DNA of 64,000 bases from Pyrocephalus nanus. Taxonomy: Eukaryota; Chordata; Aves; Passeriformes; Tyrannidae. Below, one piece after another: positions 1-13,004 of this stretch. Both the position numbers and the translations under genes were made by a program. How positions within the stretch are numbered: position 1 is the stretch's first letter; the number at the start of each line of letters is the position of its first letter. The DNA lies in assembly GCA_038380795.1 (NCBI GenBank), contig CM076259.1, positions 103,155,739-103,219,738 on the forward strand, in the 5' to 3' direction. The notes beneath the pieces are model-generated. The model ran no database searches. It saw only the letters and a list, made by a program, of their open reading frames with translations, and was not told where the DNA came from.

Positions 1-1290
1 TACAGTATTATGGGACCCTGAATAAGACTAGACTGGCTGGATTCCTATGTATGATAAAAATGTATTATTACATGTAAAGTGACAGTGCCACTTTTTCCTC
101 TTGCTTTTTGCAAAGCTTTGATGGTATGATCCTGTCCTCAAAGCTGCTGCAAAAAACATAAGGGCATAGATTTAAGTAGGAAAAAATTGAGACAGTGATG
201 GCTTTTCCTCTTGAAATTTTGGGGGAGTATTTAATTTGGTGTTTATAGTCTTGTAATCTTTATAATGCTTGGACAACTTATTGGAGAACTTCTTGTTTTG
301 GCTCAGATGTTTCCTGTTTATCTCAAGATGCCTCCTGTATTGGGCTGAACTTCTAACCCTGAGCTTAATCTGTCATTTTATACATTGAATTATGAACATG
401 AATGGACATTTTCTCATCCTGTTGCCATTGGGGCTGTCATAGGCCCCTGCAGTTGAGTGTTGTGTTTATGAGGAGTAAATGGATGTGTGCCTTTGATTTG
501 CTTCATTTGAGGGATTCCTGATATTTAATGATGATGTGGGTTGTTTGGCTCCTTTCCCTTCCACTATCAAAGAGATTTCCACTGCCATTATCAGCTACAC
601 TAACTTTTCAGCACACTTCAGCATTTCTCATGTGCAAAGGCCACAGCTGTAGTGGAACAATGTATTTGTTGTAATCCAATAATAAAAGTCCTAAATATAA
701 CAATAATTATAACCTCTTACATCGAGAACAATATTGATAATCAGGGATACAAACCCTTGAATTTCATAGAAATACAGCTTGACACTGGTTGTTGCAGTGT
801 TATCCATGTTTTAATATTTTAAATACTTTGCAAAACTTGTATGTGCTCATGTAAAGATTTGGCTTTGCTGTACAGATGGGCATAATGGAAGCAAAAAGCA
901 CCCAGAGAAATATGAGTAATTACATTTATCAACAGCTAAACAGAATACTCTGGATATTATTCTTGTAATTAACAAGTCTAACTTGCCATAATAAGCACTG
1001 ATTATAAGTAGTCTAACTGATTTTATTGAATATATGCCCTATTGGACATTGCACCCAGTTTGGTCTTGTGTATCTTTAAATCATTCTTGTAGTTAGTCTA
1101 CATGTAAGCTTCTGGTCTCTATCCTCTTTTTAAAATTTAATTTTCTTTTTTTCAATAAAACCCTTTGAAAATTTCATCAGTGTGAAAGTCTTTGTAAAGT
1201 AGAGCTTTTGATAAGCGATGTATCATCCACAGAGCCTTGATGTTTCTGCAATTTTCTGATGGACGGAATTGCCATGCATTGCCAACATGG

Positions 1291-1309
1291 TCATGCAATT
1301 AATATATCC
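1291..1309 (+). repeat. 19-base word repeated at 6452-6470
   Basis: The word tcatgcaattaatatatcc occurs here and again at 6452-6470 in the same orientation. The flanks do not match, so no larger repeat is evident. Confidence 0.6.
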
Positions 1310-4300
1310 AGGTCTCATAAGAGTCCAGAGTCACAAAAGGAGAGTGTATCTGTAGGCATAGAAACAGCAGACTCTTCAGAGTTTGAGTCCTTGAGCAGGA
1401 CTTAATTTTTAATTAAAAAATTCATAGTGGCTTGAGACAGTATGTATTTAATCTCAAACTCCTGTTTTGATCCATTGCTGTCACAAATACACTCTTTAAC
1501 AGGTTCTCACCTGGCATAATGCCATCTTCTCATTCACTTGTGGTTTTTCCTCTGACCAATCACAGGTCCTTCTCCTGGCAAGGACCTTAAAAGGATCAGA
1601 GCAATATACAAGGTCTAAAATATACTTCTATTTCAATTCCTCGCTTTTTGTATCTCTTCAGGAGCCCAGTGTGGCATCTTCCTTATTCACCTCATGGCTG
1701 TACATGGAACTTCTGGCCTTGTAGACACAGTCCTGACATTTGTAATACCTTTAGGAGAGGCTAATTTTGGGTTATGTTGCTGCTTCTCACGTTCACATTT
1801 TCTGAGTTCTTCATTTTACAAAACTAACCCCCTTTTCTGAATGTAGTAGTATATACCTAGTGTATATAAAGTGGGTTTTTTAATGTATTTTGTTTCTCTT
1901 TCCTTGTCTAAAATAGTAGTTTTTCATTAGCGTTACCTCTCAGCTAATGTTTTGACTGTGAACTGTTAAAGGTTTTTAGTAAAAGATACATCTATCCTAA
2001 ACTGCACTTGGAAAACATGTAATCTTATACTATATTCTATGAATATATATTTTATAATTGAGGGAATAATTATTTGGATCTTCTCAGTAATTTTTAACGT
2101 TTGGTTTTAATGCTTTTGGAATTTTCTTGTACTCTGCTATAGTCAGAGAGAGGGGGAGAGGGAGTAAGAGCCAGAATAATTCTATAGACTGAGGGACAAT
2201 TATGTTTTGCAGTTAGAGAGCTTTCACTTGAAACTGCACATAAACAGTGCACAGAGTGACTGTCCATCTCTTCTGCAAATACTACTGCTATCCAGGTATT
2301 TAGCAATTGTTTTTTTTTTTCATTAATCCTGTACCCATTCCTAAATCTGCCTGCAATTAAAGTGTTGGATTTTTTTTTCCAGTTTTAAATAAATTATAAT
2401 GTTTTCTCAATCTGCAATGACAGTTGCTTCTGGTGGTTTATTGAAATCCTATGTGCAGTGCTCCTCTGGGAGGGGGTGTATCTGTTTCATGGCCATCCTG
2501 TCCTCAGTAGGCATTTGCCATCCACCGTGCTTGAAACGTTCCGTTCTTTGCGCCGTCTTTTGGCACTGATAACTGTGACATCTGTTTGTCACATATGAAG
2601 CCCAGGAGGTGCTGAAGACCCTGGAGTAGTGAGCATCCCTCATGTGAGCATCCCTTACGTGGGCAGAGGAAAATTATCTTTGCCTCTCAGGTGGGGAAGT
2701 GGCTGGCTTGGCTTGCTCACAGTTTCTGTGGTGACATTAGGACTGAGGGACATGCCCACCTCCCATGTACTGATTGCGGGGAAACCTGGCTTTTCCTAGT
2801 CTTGCCTCTCGTGGAGAAAATGTGAGTGGGCAGAACTGCCCTCTGTGGACTGCCTGCAGTGTCTGTGCCCAGGAGCAGCTCCCTGGCTGAGACAGAAGAG
2901 AGGGAGTAGTTTTTGGTTCGTTGTCTTGCTCTTTGACATAACTACACCTTGTATTTTTGTATAATTGAAGTGAATAGGCCAGTAGCCTACCAGCCCTGGA
3001 TTAATAAAGCCTAGATGCAAATGCATATTTCAGAGCAAATTATTTTAATTGATCAGGCATTCAGCTGAACATCTAAGTTTGAAACAAACTGATCAGTAAG
3101 TAGACTGATGTGCAGTTTCAAAGGTGGTCAGTCCTTAAGTAGAGTTGGCTTAAATTTAATGCATATTTTACAGTTAACAGGGGGAAAACAACTGATTTTA
3201 GAGGTCCCTTCCATCATGCTAGTTTAGGTTAAAATGTTGCAAATAATAGTTTACAATTTGAAAGGGCATTGAATAATGCTACATAAATGCCCAGTTTATA
3301 CTGAACTCTAGTTTACTTTTTTTTTAATGACTTCTTAAATTCTGTGCTGCAGGTTGAATTTGTATTTGTTAAGGTGTAAAAACTGATGGAGTTCAGATAC
3401 TCTTTGTTCAGATTGAAAGAGGAATTTGTTGGCCTTATAATTAAAGAAAAAAAAAAAGCCCCAGATCTGGCTTTGTTTGTTTTTGTTTGATTTGTTTGAA
3501 AGCTGCGTGCCTTTCCGTCCCATGCAAAATTATTCCATGGATTGTTTGTATGCTATTGTTTTTCAGTAAATGCTTAATTTACAGAACAAGGATTTGCCAA
3601 GAGGAGTTGTCAGTTTGCGTCCCAATTGTGATATACCATGGGAGCAGAAAAAAATACTCCTTTGTCAAAGGTTCTGGTATGATAGTTAAACCTGTAATGT
3701 TCATCACCTTTTCCTAACCGCAAACTGAAAAGATGGATGATAAGGACACAAGGTCTTTTATTTTCACTGTAGTTTTCCAATCTTAAAGAAAAATTCTTTT
3801 GTCACCAGTTTGGGGAAGAATATTATACCTAGTTGCCATTTTAGAACTGTGTCTTCTCATGTGTGTCTGAGCAGCTGATTTTAATTCAGATCTAGCCATA
3901 TAAAAAGTCTGGTTCAATATCTTTTAGTCTCTTAGAGGCAGGAGAAAAGGTTGAACTGCTTGCAGAGGAGGAGCAGACTGTGGGGTCACAACCTCAGGAT
4001 ATATTAAATGGAGATGCTCATTTGAGTTTGAATTACCACAGATGTGCATAACCTGTTCTGACACCAAATTACAGGGGAGTTTGTTGGTTATCTTGTTTCA
4101 AAAGGCAACCTTTTACACACATCAAAGTAAGACAATAGCTCAGAGTGATCATGAAGTGTGCCATTGTGTTATTAGTTAAGAGATTGCAGGCATGGAAGAT
4201 TTCCCTGGAGGGTCATGCTGGATCTTGCAATCTTGTTCCACCAAATCATATTAATAAAAAAAAAATAAAATTAAACCTTTCCTGATCAGTTTCTATGGTG

Positions 4301-4704
4301 CTGTTGTAATAAAAGGAATTCATTATGCAGGAATCTGTCCAATTTTGCATCTGTGAACCATTAAAAATTGTTAGGGATTTGATGAACTGTGACTAGGCCC
4401 ATACAAGGTAGAACTCAATGACAGAGTAGGGGGAAAAAACCAGCTCCAATATGTTATATTTGCAAGAGAAACTTTTCTAAAAAGGGTTTTTTTTAAATGT
4501 TAAAAGCATTGACTCCTCTGCACAGTTTCTTTTGGAGGAGCTTTCTTGTTTGCTGTTTTTTGTTTGTTTATTCCCACAGATGAGGTAGAGCTTGCTTTAG
4601 ACTTAAAGAGCTGGTCCTTTTCTGTTAATGCACAGAAAAGTCCATCTGTGTATCTAACACCTCAGGGATATGCCAGCTGACAAAGATGGGCAATGTATTG
4701 ACAC

Positions 4705-4759
4705 CTTAAATGCTCTTGTAGGCCCAAATCAAATGTAACATCTTAAATGCTCTTGTAGG
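4705..4759 (+). repeat. Short local duplication, 18-bp unit
   Basis: The word cttaaatgctcttgtagg occurs at 4705-4722 and again at 4742-4759, 37 bases apart. It is a small direct duplication with no other copies noticed. Confidence 0.8.
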
Positions 4760-4960
4760 TCCCTCAAATTAAACACTCATCACTGGGTAATGAGTGTATA
4801 ATGGAATCTGGACAGCATTGCCAGACTCTATGGTTGATAACCTCAGGTGGAAAGCATGTTGAGCATGTTGGGCAGGGAAGTTCTTCTTGAGGAGTTAACA
4901 TCTCTGGAGGTCTGTGGTATTTGTGGAACTCAGGACCAGGAATTTTTCAAGAAAAAAATT

Positions 4961-4979
4961 AAAAAAAAAAAAAAAAAAA
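4961..4979 (+). repeat. A19 homopolymer
   Basis: Uninterrupted run of A. No retroposed gene body was recognised upstream of it, so I treat it as a simple repeat. Confidence 0.85.
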
Positions 4980-5708
4980 GTTCTATGATTGCCTTTAAAG
5001 AGTAGGTTTAAAAGGAAGAGGACTACCATCATACTTTAACTCTCTTATTACTACAACGTCTATGCCTTTATATATACTCAAAAAATCTTGCCATTATTTT
5101 GGATGAGAAGCAGAGCTGTTGATTATGAAACTGTCACTTGGGTATTGGCATCACAAAACCTGTTTGATATATTATGGGGCCTTACACATCGGGACATAAT
5201 CACGAACCTCACTTTTGGACTTTGGCCACTGTTCTTGAAACATCCAATACTGCTGGGTGCTTGTCAACCTTAATCTCACCCATGCCCAGGAACAGGGAGT
5301 AGTGCATCAACCTGAGTTATTTGCTGGGATTCCTGTGGTACGTGGGCTGGGTGACATCCTCTCATATGACGGAATCTGGGGGCAGAAGAAGAGCAGAACT
5401 TGACAGCTAGAAAAATTGCTTACTACACTGAGGTCAGGGGGATGCTGGAGTTGCAGAAATATTGGAAAAGACAGTGCTCTGAAGAAATTTTTCTTTTCCT
5501 TTAGCTTTCACTCCAAGCACCTGGTATTTTTTGGTACATCTTGTCCTGTCCCAAGTTAAATGGCATCATCAGCTGGGAACGCCTTTCCCTGCAGCTCCCT
5601 CCTGTTGATTTGAAGTCAGCAATGTCTGGCCAGCTGCTGGCAAACTGAACTTTCTGCTGAGGCTCTGGGGACAAAAGGTGTGGATGAGGAATGTTGGCAG
5701 CCATTTTG

Positions 5709-5710
<2 letters not shown>

Positions 5711-5753
<43 letters not shown>
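5711..5753 (+). repeat. (ATT)n microsatellite
   Basis: About 14 perfect copies of the trinucleotide TTA/ATT with no interruption. Perfect arrays of this length are commonly polymorphic. Confidence 0.97.
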
Positions 5754-6451
5754 CGTCAATAATAAGAATTCTTATCTGTGCACAGTTTTGTTTACAAAAA
5801 GAGTTGCTGCTCTTTAATTTAGAAATAAAATGACATAAATAAATTACTTTAAAACGATGTTTAGGGAATAAAGAGAAGTATTTGTGGCAAGTTATTCTGA
5901 AGATGTCATGCAACATGTGGTTAAATTATTTTGTTCTTTCCTGGCTGTGGTTTTTACGAAAGTGGTGAGTCAAGCAATTGTCAGTAATATTTTTGTTGTC
6001 TTTAACTTTTCTCTTACTCTGTAGAAACTACATGCATCCTTCTAGATTACATCTGAATGACAAAAATACATAGATAGCAGGAGGAGGAAGAGTAATGCCT
6101 TTATTTAGAATTATCTGTCAGTAGCTGTTTATTAAGTGCACCTGTCATGTCTTATTCTGGATTTGTGTTTTCCTAGTCTCTTAGCTGGTAATTCATTTTT
6201 TTGATGCTTGATGACGTTGATTATTTTAATGTTATTATTCTCATTCAGCAGTCTATGTAATCATTGTGGGACTTTAGTTCAGGAATATCAGAAATACTTA
6301 CTGCCCTCATTTTTAGTCATTTAGCAAAAGGACATCTATGGTGTATTTTTAATACATTTTTTAAGGTGAAATATATGTTGTCAAGAATATTTGATTTCTT
6401 TCAAAAAATAATTATATGCCATTATACATGAGACTGTGCTTGTAAAACAGT

Positions 6452-6470
6452 TCATGCAATTAATATATCC
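6452..6470 (+). repeat. Second copy of the 19-base word at 1291-1309
   Basis: Exact match, same orientation, about 5.1 kb downstream of the first copy. Confidence 0.6.
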
Positions 6471-6820
6471 GATAGAAAACTTGGGCTGAGGAGAGCTTTG
6501 GGAAAAATTATGTACAAATATGGATAAATTAAAAAGGCAGATAATTCATGTCAGATATTTCCATATCATGGTATCTTGTGTGTATGAACAAGTAAAGTGG
6601 ATTCAAGAATATTTGACAAAAATTATTTCCTTTTGCAACCTAAATTCAAATGTCTAAATGAGTTCCTACAGCACTATGACTTGGTAAATGGCCTTACTTT
6701 CAGATGTTAGTCAGAGGTGAATACCTGATTATGATTTCTTCCTGTCTCTTAACAGTAATGATGAACATTGCCTAGCATGGAAGAGAGAGATGGCAGCATT
6801 CAGACGAATTGAGGAATATT

Positions 6821-6841
6821 CTGAATATTGGGAATATTCAG
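6821..6841. repeat. Inverted repeat, 9-bp arms
   Basis: Arms ctgaatatt and aatattcag are separated by ggg. A further ggaatatt lies just upstream. Function unknown. Confidence 0.7.
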
Positions 6842-6996
6842 GACTCATGATCTTTGACATGTTCTGAAGCAATGTTGTCTGATAAAAAGAGATAAATTAA
6901 GATCTTTTCCCTGTGCATCACACTGAGTGTGCACGCTATGTGGCAAGAAGTGATGCATGATCAGTCATGGATCACCATATTTTGTGCTCTGATAAT

Positions 6997-8095
6997 ATCA
7001 TGGAACCATTTAGGTTGGAAAAGACCTTTAAAAATCATCAAGTCCAACCATTAACCCAGCACTGCTAAGGCCACCACTAAACCATGTCCTTTAGTGCTAC
7101 ATCTGCACATCTTTAAAATACCTCCAGGGATGGTGACTTCATTGCTTCCCTGGGCAGCTTGTTCCAGTGCTTTAAAACCCATTCCATGAGGAATTTTTTC
7201 CTAATATTCAATCTAAACCTCTACTGGCACAACTTTGAGGCCATTTCCTCTCATACTGTCACTTTTTACTTGGGAGAAGAGGCCAACTCCCATCTCACTA
7301 CAACCTCCTTTGAGGTAGCTGTAGGATTAGGCCACCTGGGCACACACTGGCTCACGGTCAGCCACTGTTGACCAACACTCCTGGGGTCTTTTTCCACTGC
7401 ACAGCTTTTCAGCCACTCTTCTCCAAGCCTGGAGCATTGCATGGTGTTGTTGTGACGCAAATGCAGGATCTGGCACTTGGCCTTGTTGAACCTCATACAA
7501 CTGACCTCAGCTCGTCAACCCATCCTGTCCATATCCTTCTTTAGAGCTTTCCTTCCCTCCACCAGATCAACTCTCACCCAGTTTGTCACCTGCAAAGTGA
7601 CTGAGAGTGCCCTTGACCCCCTCATCTGGATCATCGATAAGGGTTTTAAACATGACTGGCCCCAACAGTGAGCCCTGGGGAACACTTGTGACCAGCTCCC
7701 AGCTGGATGTAACTCCATTCATCACCAATCTCATCAAGGGCCCAGTTATCCAGCCAGTATTTTTACACATGCAATAAAGGCTGAAGATTCTCCTTAACCC
7801 TCCTTTGGTTGCTAATGTATTTATAGAAACATTTTTTTTTTTCTTTCATGATGCTAGCCAAATTAAGTTCTAGTTGGGCTTTGGCCCTTCGGATTTTCTC
7901 CTTGCATAACCTCATGATATCCCTGTAATCCTCCTGAGTTTCCTGCCTCTTCTTCCAAAGGTCATAAACTTCCTTTTTTCCTGAGTTCCAATGAAAGTTC
8001 TCTGTTCAGCCAGGCTGGTCGTCTTCCCTGATGGCTCCACTTTCAGCCCGTAAGATTCCCTTCCTGAAGAATGGTTTGAGAAACTATTTGATTAG
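6997..8095 (-). mobile_element. CR1 LINE, 5'-truncated copy with internal deletions
   Basis: On the - strand the element runs from about 8095 (5') to 6997 (3' end). The 3' part (6997-7325) is the CR1 terminal region, recognisable by words such as aggttggaaaagacct, agtccaacca and ctccagggatggtgac. From about 7330 to 7763 the - strand encodes reverse-transcriptase pieces: [25 protein letters not shown], and FAGDKLGES where CR1 normally has an F-A-D-D-T-K-L-G catalytic box. From about 7790 to 8095 another CR1 coding segment follows. Compared with family order, several hundred bases are missing near 7325-7330 and more near 7763, and the frame is broken. This is a dead non-LTR retroposon of the chicken-repeat-1 family, inserted antisense to CNKSR2. 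Confidence 0.92.
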
Positions 8096-9817
8096 AAAGG
8101 GAAATGAAGGGAAGGCATAGCCGGATTGACCTAGACCATTAAGTGACTTTCTTTTCGAGGCAGAAAGTCAGGTGACAGGTTCTGGAAGTCCACTGGAATT
8201 GAGGACTTTCTCCTGTATCTTGAGCCTCAAGTGTTTGTTTTACAGCATGCTTTTGTGTGGTTTATTTTTGGTGTGTGAATTCTAGAGGTTAAAGCCTTGT
8301 GAATCTTGTGCTCTGGTGTGTTGTAGCAAGGACAGCATGGTTGACTCTTGTCCCAGGGCTGAGCCAGGCACAACAGGCTTGCCTGGTATTGGCACATCCC
8401 TGCATGCAGAACCACCATGTTCCTCACGTGAGTCTCTTTTGGTGTGGCTACACCGTAAAAGGCATGAATGAAAATCAAAAATGCAACAAAACCAGTTTCA
8501 GAGAAGCTGTGTGCTATGAAGTGGGGCTCTTAGAAGTTAGCTGGGGCTCAGCAGTCAGATGAGTCTTTTATCCTCCATGTATCGTCAGATTTTTCAGACA
8601 TATTGATTAGCAAGTAAAAGTGTTCTCAGATCCTTGCAGCCTAAGGTGCAGATGTCTTTTCAACGTTAGGGATTGTTTGAAGACAATCAGAGATGAGTGG
8701 GGTATCTCTCAAGAATCAGCTAAATGAATGTATTCGGGTTTTTGTCAAGTCCTATTACTCGGTAGCAGTCATGTTGATCCATCAGAAGGTATTCAGACAC
8801 CAATGTTAAATTGACCACCAAATACTCAGGAGTCTAACTTATCCCTGTGATACAGGGGTGCACATGCTGAGGAGCTTCCCTGTACTGGTCTAGCTCTCTT
8901 AGGCAAAGATGGATGGGGAAGAGATGCATGATGGATTATCTCACATTCTGCAGTGCTCTTTGCTCCAGGTGAAGATGTGTAGTCAGCTACATGTTGTTAG
9001 ACTGTTAATCAAACAATAGCTGGAATACATGTGGGCCTCAAAGCAGGATCTGCTGCTGTACAACCCTGCACTCAGCCGTGTCCTGAGCAAAGAAAATGTG
9101 TTGCATGGCCTTCTACAATATTTTTTGGCACAATGGGCTTGTTTCTTCTCCTGGATTATTCTGTTCTGAGGAGTGCACCCAGGTCTTGATATAAGTGGCT
9201 TTTCATGCTCAGTAAGCATTTGGGTACTGTGACTCAGTACAGGTTCTGAACTGAGGTACATTCAGTTGGATCTGCTACTGAAGTTGTGGTCCAGTTTATG
9301 CATTTGCAGTGCTGCCACCTTTCTTGTTCTCTAGAGCTCTTTGCAGATTGTTTTAGGGGCTGGCATGTTCTGTGAACTCTCAGGTGGCTCAGCAGTGTGT
9401 GAGTTATTTTGGAGTATGAGAGGTGCTATGATGTGGCACTGCCATGTTGTGTTTCACTGCATGGGGACCTGTAATCAAGCATCCCATGAAGGTTTGGGTT
9501 CTCAGCAGCCTCTCCTTATGTGAACTACCATGGCAGAGCTATGCTAGAAGGGAGTTTAAGTGGCACTGACAGCTATGGCATTAAACATAGTTATGCTTCC
9601 ATTATTCTGTTAAAATTTGTCTCCTGCACAAAGGTTTTCCATTGTTTTCAGTCTTCTACAGTGCTGTAATAATCAATAGCACATGTTGATACGCTGCACT
9701 CTGGGTAGGATACGTCTTCCTCCCTTCCATTGTTGCCTCTTCTCCTTTCCCCTTCCAGATGTGATGGAAGCATTGCTAACATATTTATTATTAGGGCTGC
9801 CAGATTGACATTCATAG

Positions 9818-10276
<459 letters not shown>

Positions 10277-10437
10277 TGAACAGTGTTTGCATATTCACAC
10301 TTTGCTATTCAAATTGCTAGTTCTTAAGACTATCTAAGTAGTTTAAGAAACTCCTCATGTAATGTACAAACAAATTTAGCATTTTAAACCAGTGGCAAGA
10401 TAAAGAGCAAAATTTATCGATAGGATGATGTTTGTTA

Positions 10438-10443
10438 AATAAA
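10438..10443 (+). promoter_or_regulatory. AATAAA hexamer downstream of exon (possible intronic poly(A) signal)
   Basis: Canonical hexamer 192 bases after the exon donor and 159 bases after the in-frame TGA that ends exon read-through. The motif is common by chance in AT-rich DNA, and I see no further support for polyadenylation here. Confidence 0.15.
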
Positions 10444-12987
10444 TTGGTATTAGAGATGTAAGGCTTTCATGTCTGTCTTTGTAGAATGAAAGTTTTTCTG
10501 AAATCACAAACTAGTCTGGATTTGGTTTGGAATGTAAAACAGTTATATATGTGAATGAAGCAATTGAGTGTCAGTTGCCCTTTACCAAAAAAAAATGTTC
10601 TGATATTAACCATGTCATTTTTCACTGATCCTTTCATGCAAATTATGTTTTAGATGATTATTTGAGCTTGATGAAACATAGCTGCTTGTATTTCACAGTA
10701 GAAAGGATTAAATACTCAAATAATTAGCTTATGTGTAAATAATACATAAATTTTTGATGGGGCATACAGAGGGATTTTGGTAATGGTCTTTTCAGTCAGG
10801 TCATGTCATGCATAACTGGGATTATCTGCTTGGTGAGGGGTGTGGTGTTGACTTCACCATTCTTATGAACTCCTAGTGTGTGCCCATAAAGATTAGTGAT
10901 AGATTGGGCACACTATCTGGATTCTCTGCTGTTCACTGGATTGTGAACAGCCCTGTTAAGAAGTACTTGACTGCCTGAAGTGGTGTTTTGTGGATTTTAA
11001 TGCTCACTACTTTTTCAAGCCTCAGAAGGAGCTTTTAGAAAGACGAATCCAGGTAGAGGCAATCAAAGATAGTAGGGTAAAAGGCTCTTCAGAAGGGCTT
11101 GTGGGTTCTCCATATGCAGCAGCTTTTGTGAATACCCTGTTGTTGCATCTTTGGAAGAGAGATGTGAGGGGTAATGAAAGGAGAGAGTGAGAAAAATAAA
11201 TAAAAAGTACAAAAATAAAATAAAAAAAAAGGGGGGAAGCTTTTTCATAAAGGAAGACACCTGATTTTAAACACATCTTAGGTTCTCTTAAAAATAGTGT
11301 TTCTAATAACATTGCACTGTAGTTCAGTGCAATAAGTTAACTCATTAATTTGTTTTTTTAAATAATGGAGAAGTTGCAATCTTATACAAAATGCTACTGG
11401 TATAGAAGGGAACATAAGAGAGTTATTCACATAGTACTTTTCTCATCAGACAATGCAACAGAAAAACTTTAATAAACCTAATAAATACTTTAATTAACTG
11501 AGACAGATAAAGCCTAAGTTAGGGTGAACACTGATGACCATTTTTCCCAGTCTCACAAGAGAGATAGATTGTGGTTCTTTGAATAATAAAGTATTTTTAC
11601 GGAAAAAACCCCCTTGTTTATTAGCTGAAATGTCTTTTTTCCTTGGTATGTAATTACAGATGTTATCTTTAAACAAATAAACACAACTTCTCTTTGTAGC
11701 TCCCTTATCTTAGGCAAAAGTGAATGGAACTAAGCTGAATATAAAATAAGGAATTTGTAGCAAAGGCTCACACTGCATCCTTAAAGCATCCAGCAAGTCT
11801 CTCCATCCTGGTCCTTGTTGCACATATAGTGTCTGTTTTTCTGAGTTTGTCTTCAAGAAACCTTGATCACTGAAACACAATAGCATGTGTTCAGATCACA
11901 TCTTCTAATTTAAGCTGAGGTTTTTGCAGTCTCACAATTGGCTCATGATGGCTCCTTGGGGATACAAAATGTGATTGTTATATTGATTTTAGTGGACTTA
12001 ATTTGAATTTATTGTTCACCAATCAGATAAACCTCTTAGAAAATTTAATTCAGAGGCAATCCTTTTGGCTGTACTGGTCCCATACTTACAGGATTTTCTT
12101 TTTTTTATTGCATCAGTAAGTATATGTCCTGGTTAGGGCTTGCCTGTTTTTCTGATTTGACTCTAACGTTAGCTGTATTGTTTAAGAGAGCATTAAGCCT
12201 ATGACTCCAATCTAGGATAACTGCTAATGCAGGTAGTCACTATGCTATGGCTTTTTTAATGATCTGATTATTTTTTTCTGTTTCACTGGAGTTTGACAAA
12301 GGCTTCATGATAGAATTTAGCATGAGTTACAAGTGTATGATCCAAATGAGTTTACATATGTTTGTATGCTGGAGACTGAGGGGGTAGGAATAGTAAAGTT
12401 AACTTTGCCTTGCAAGCATAATCCGTGATTGATGTAAAAGTAACTATTAAAAAACAAAAGGATTGTTGCTTCTGCTTCTCATCCCCATTCTCTCTGAGTT
12501 AGAGAGTGACAACCTAAATGGTTTTTGGCATCAAGGACAACTGAGGGAACAGAACCACCTCCAACTATTCATCTGTGTTCCCACTCTGCAGGGGAGAACT
12601 TCCAATGCAGAGTTGCTCTCACTTAGGAAAGCTTCTGCAATATTGATAGCTGATGGGTTTTATTCCTGACCCCCTTCCCAGCATTTCTCAAGGGTAAATT
12701 TCTACTTGCAGTTTCTGCCCTGTCAGCTGTGGACATGGCAAGTGGCAAACCAGCTGCCTTGTGTTGCATGTCTGTAGTTCATGGGGCAGCATTTCTTTCC
12801 TAGGGGAAAGTGGAGAGCCTGAACAAGCATATCTGACTAGTATGGAGAGAGCATGGCACATCCTTAACCCAGATGGAGGCTACTGAACAGTGCTAAACAG
12901 ACAAACTGCTTGCCACTGTAATGGCTGAGAACCAGTTATGATTGATAGCACTATTTAAAGGATGTTCTTTACTGGGTTTTGACAGAA

Positions 12988-13004
12988 GGTGGGTGGGTGG
13001 GTGG
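12988..13004 (+). repeat. (GGGT)n short repeat
   Basis: About four tandem GGTG/GGGT units, guanine-rich with four G runs. Confidence 0.8.

Noticed and set aside
5569..5916. 115-codon - strand frame containing poly-Asn
   Set aside because: The Asn run is simply the translated (ATT)n microsatellite.
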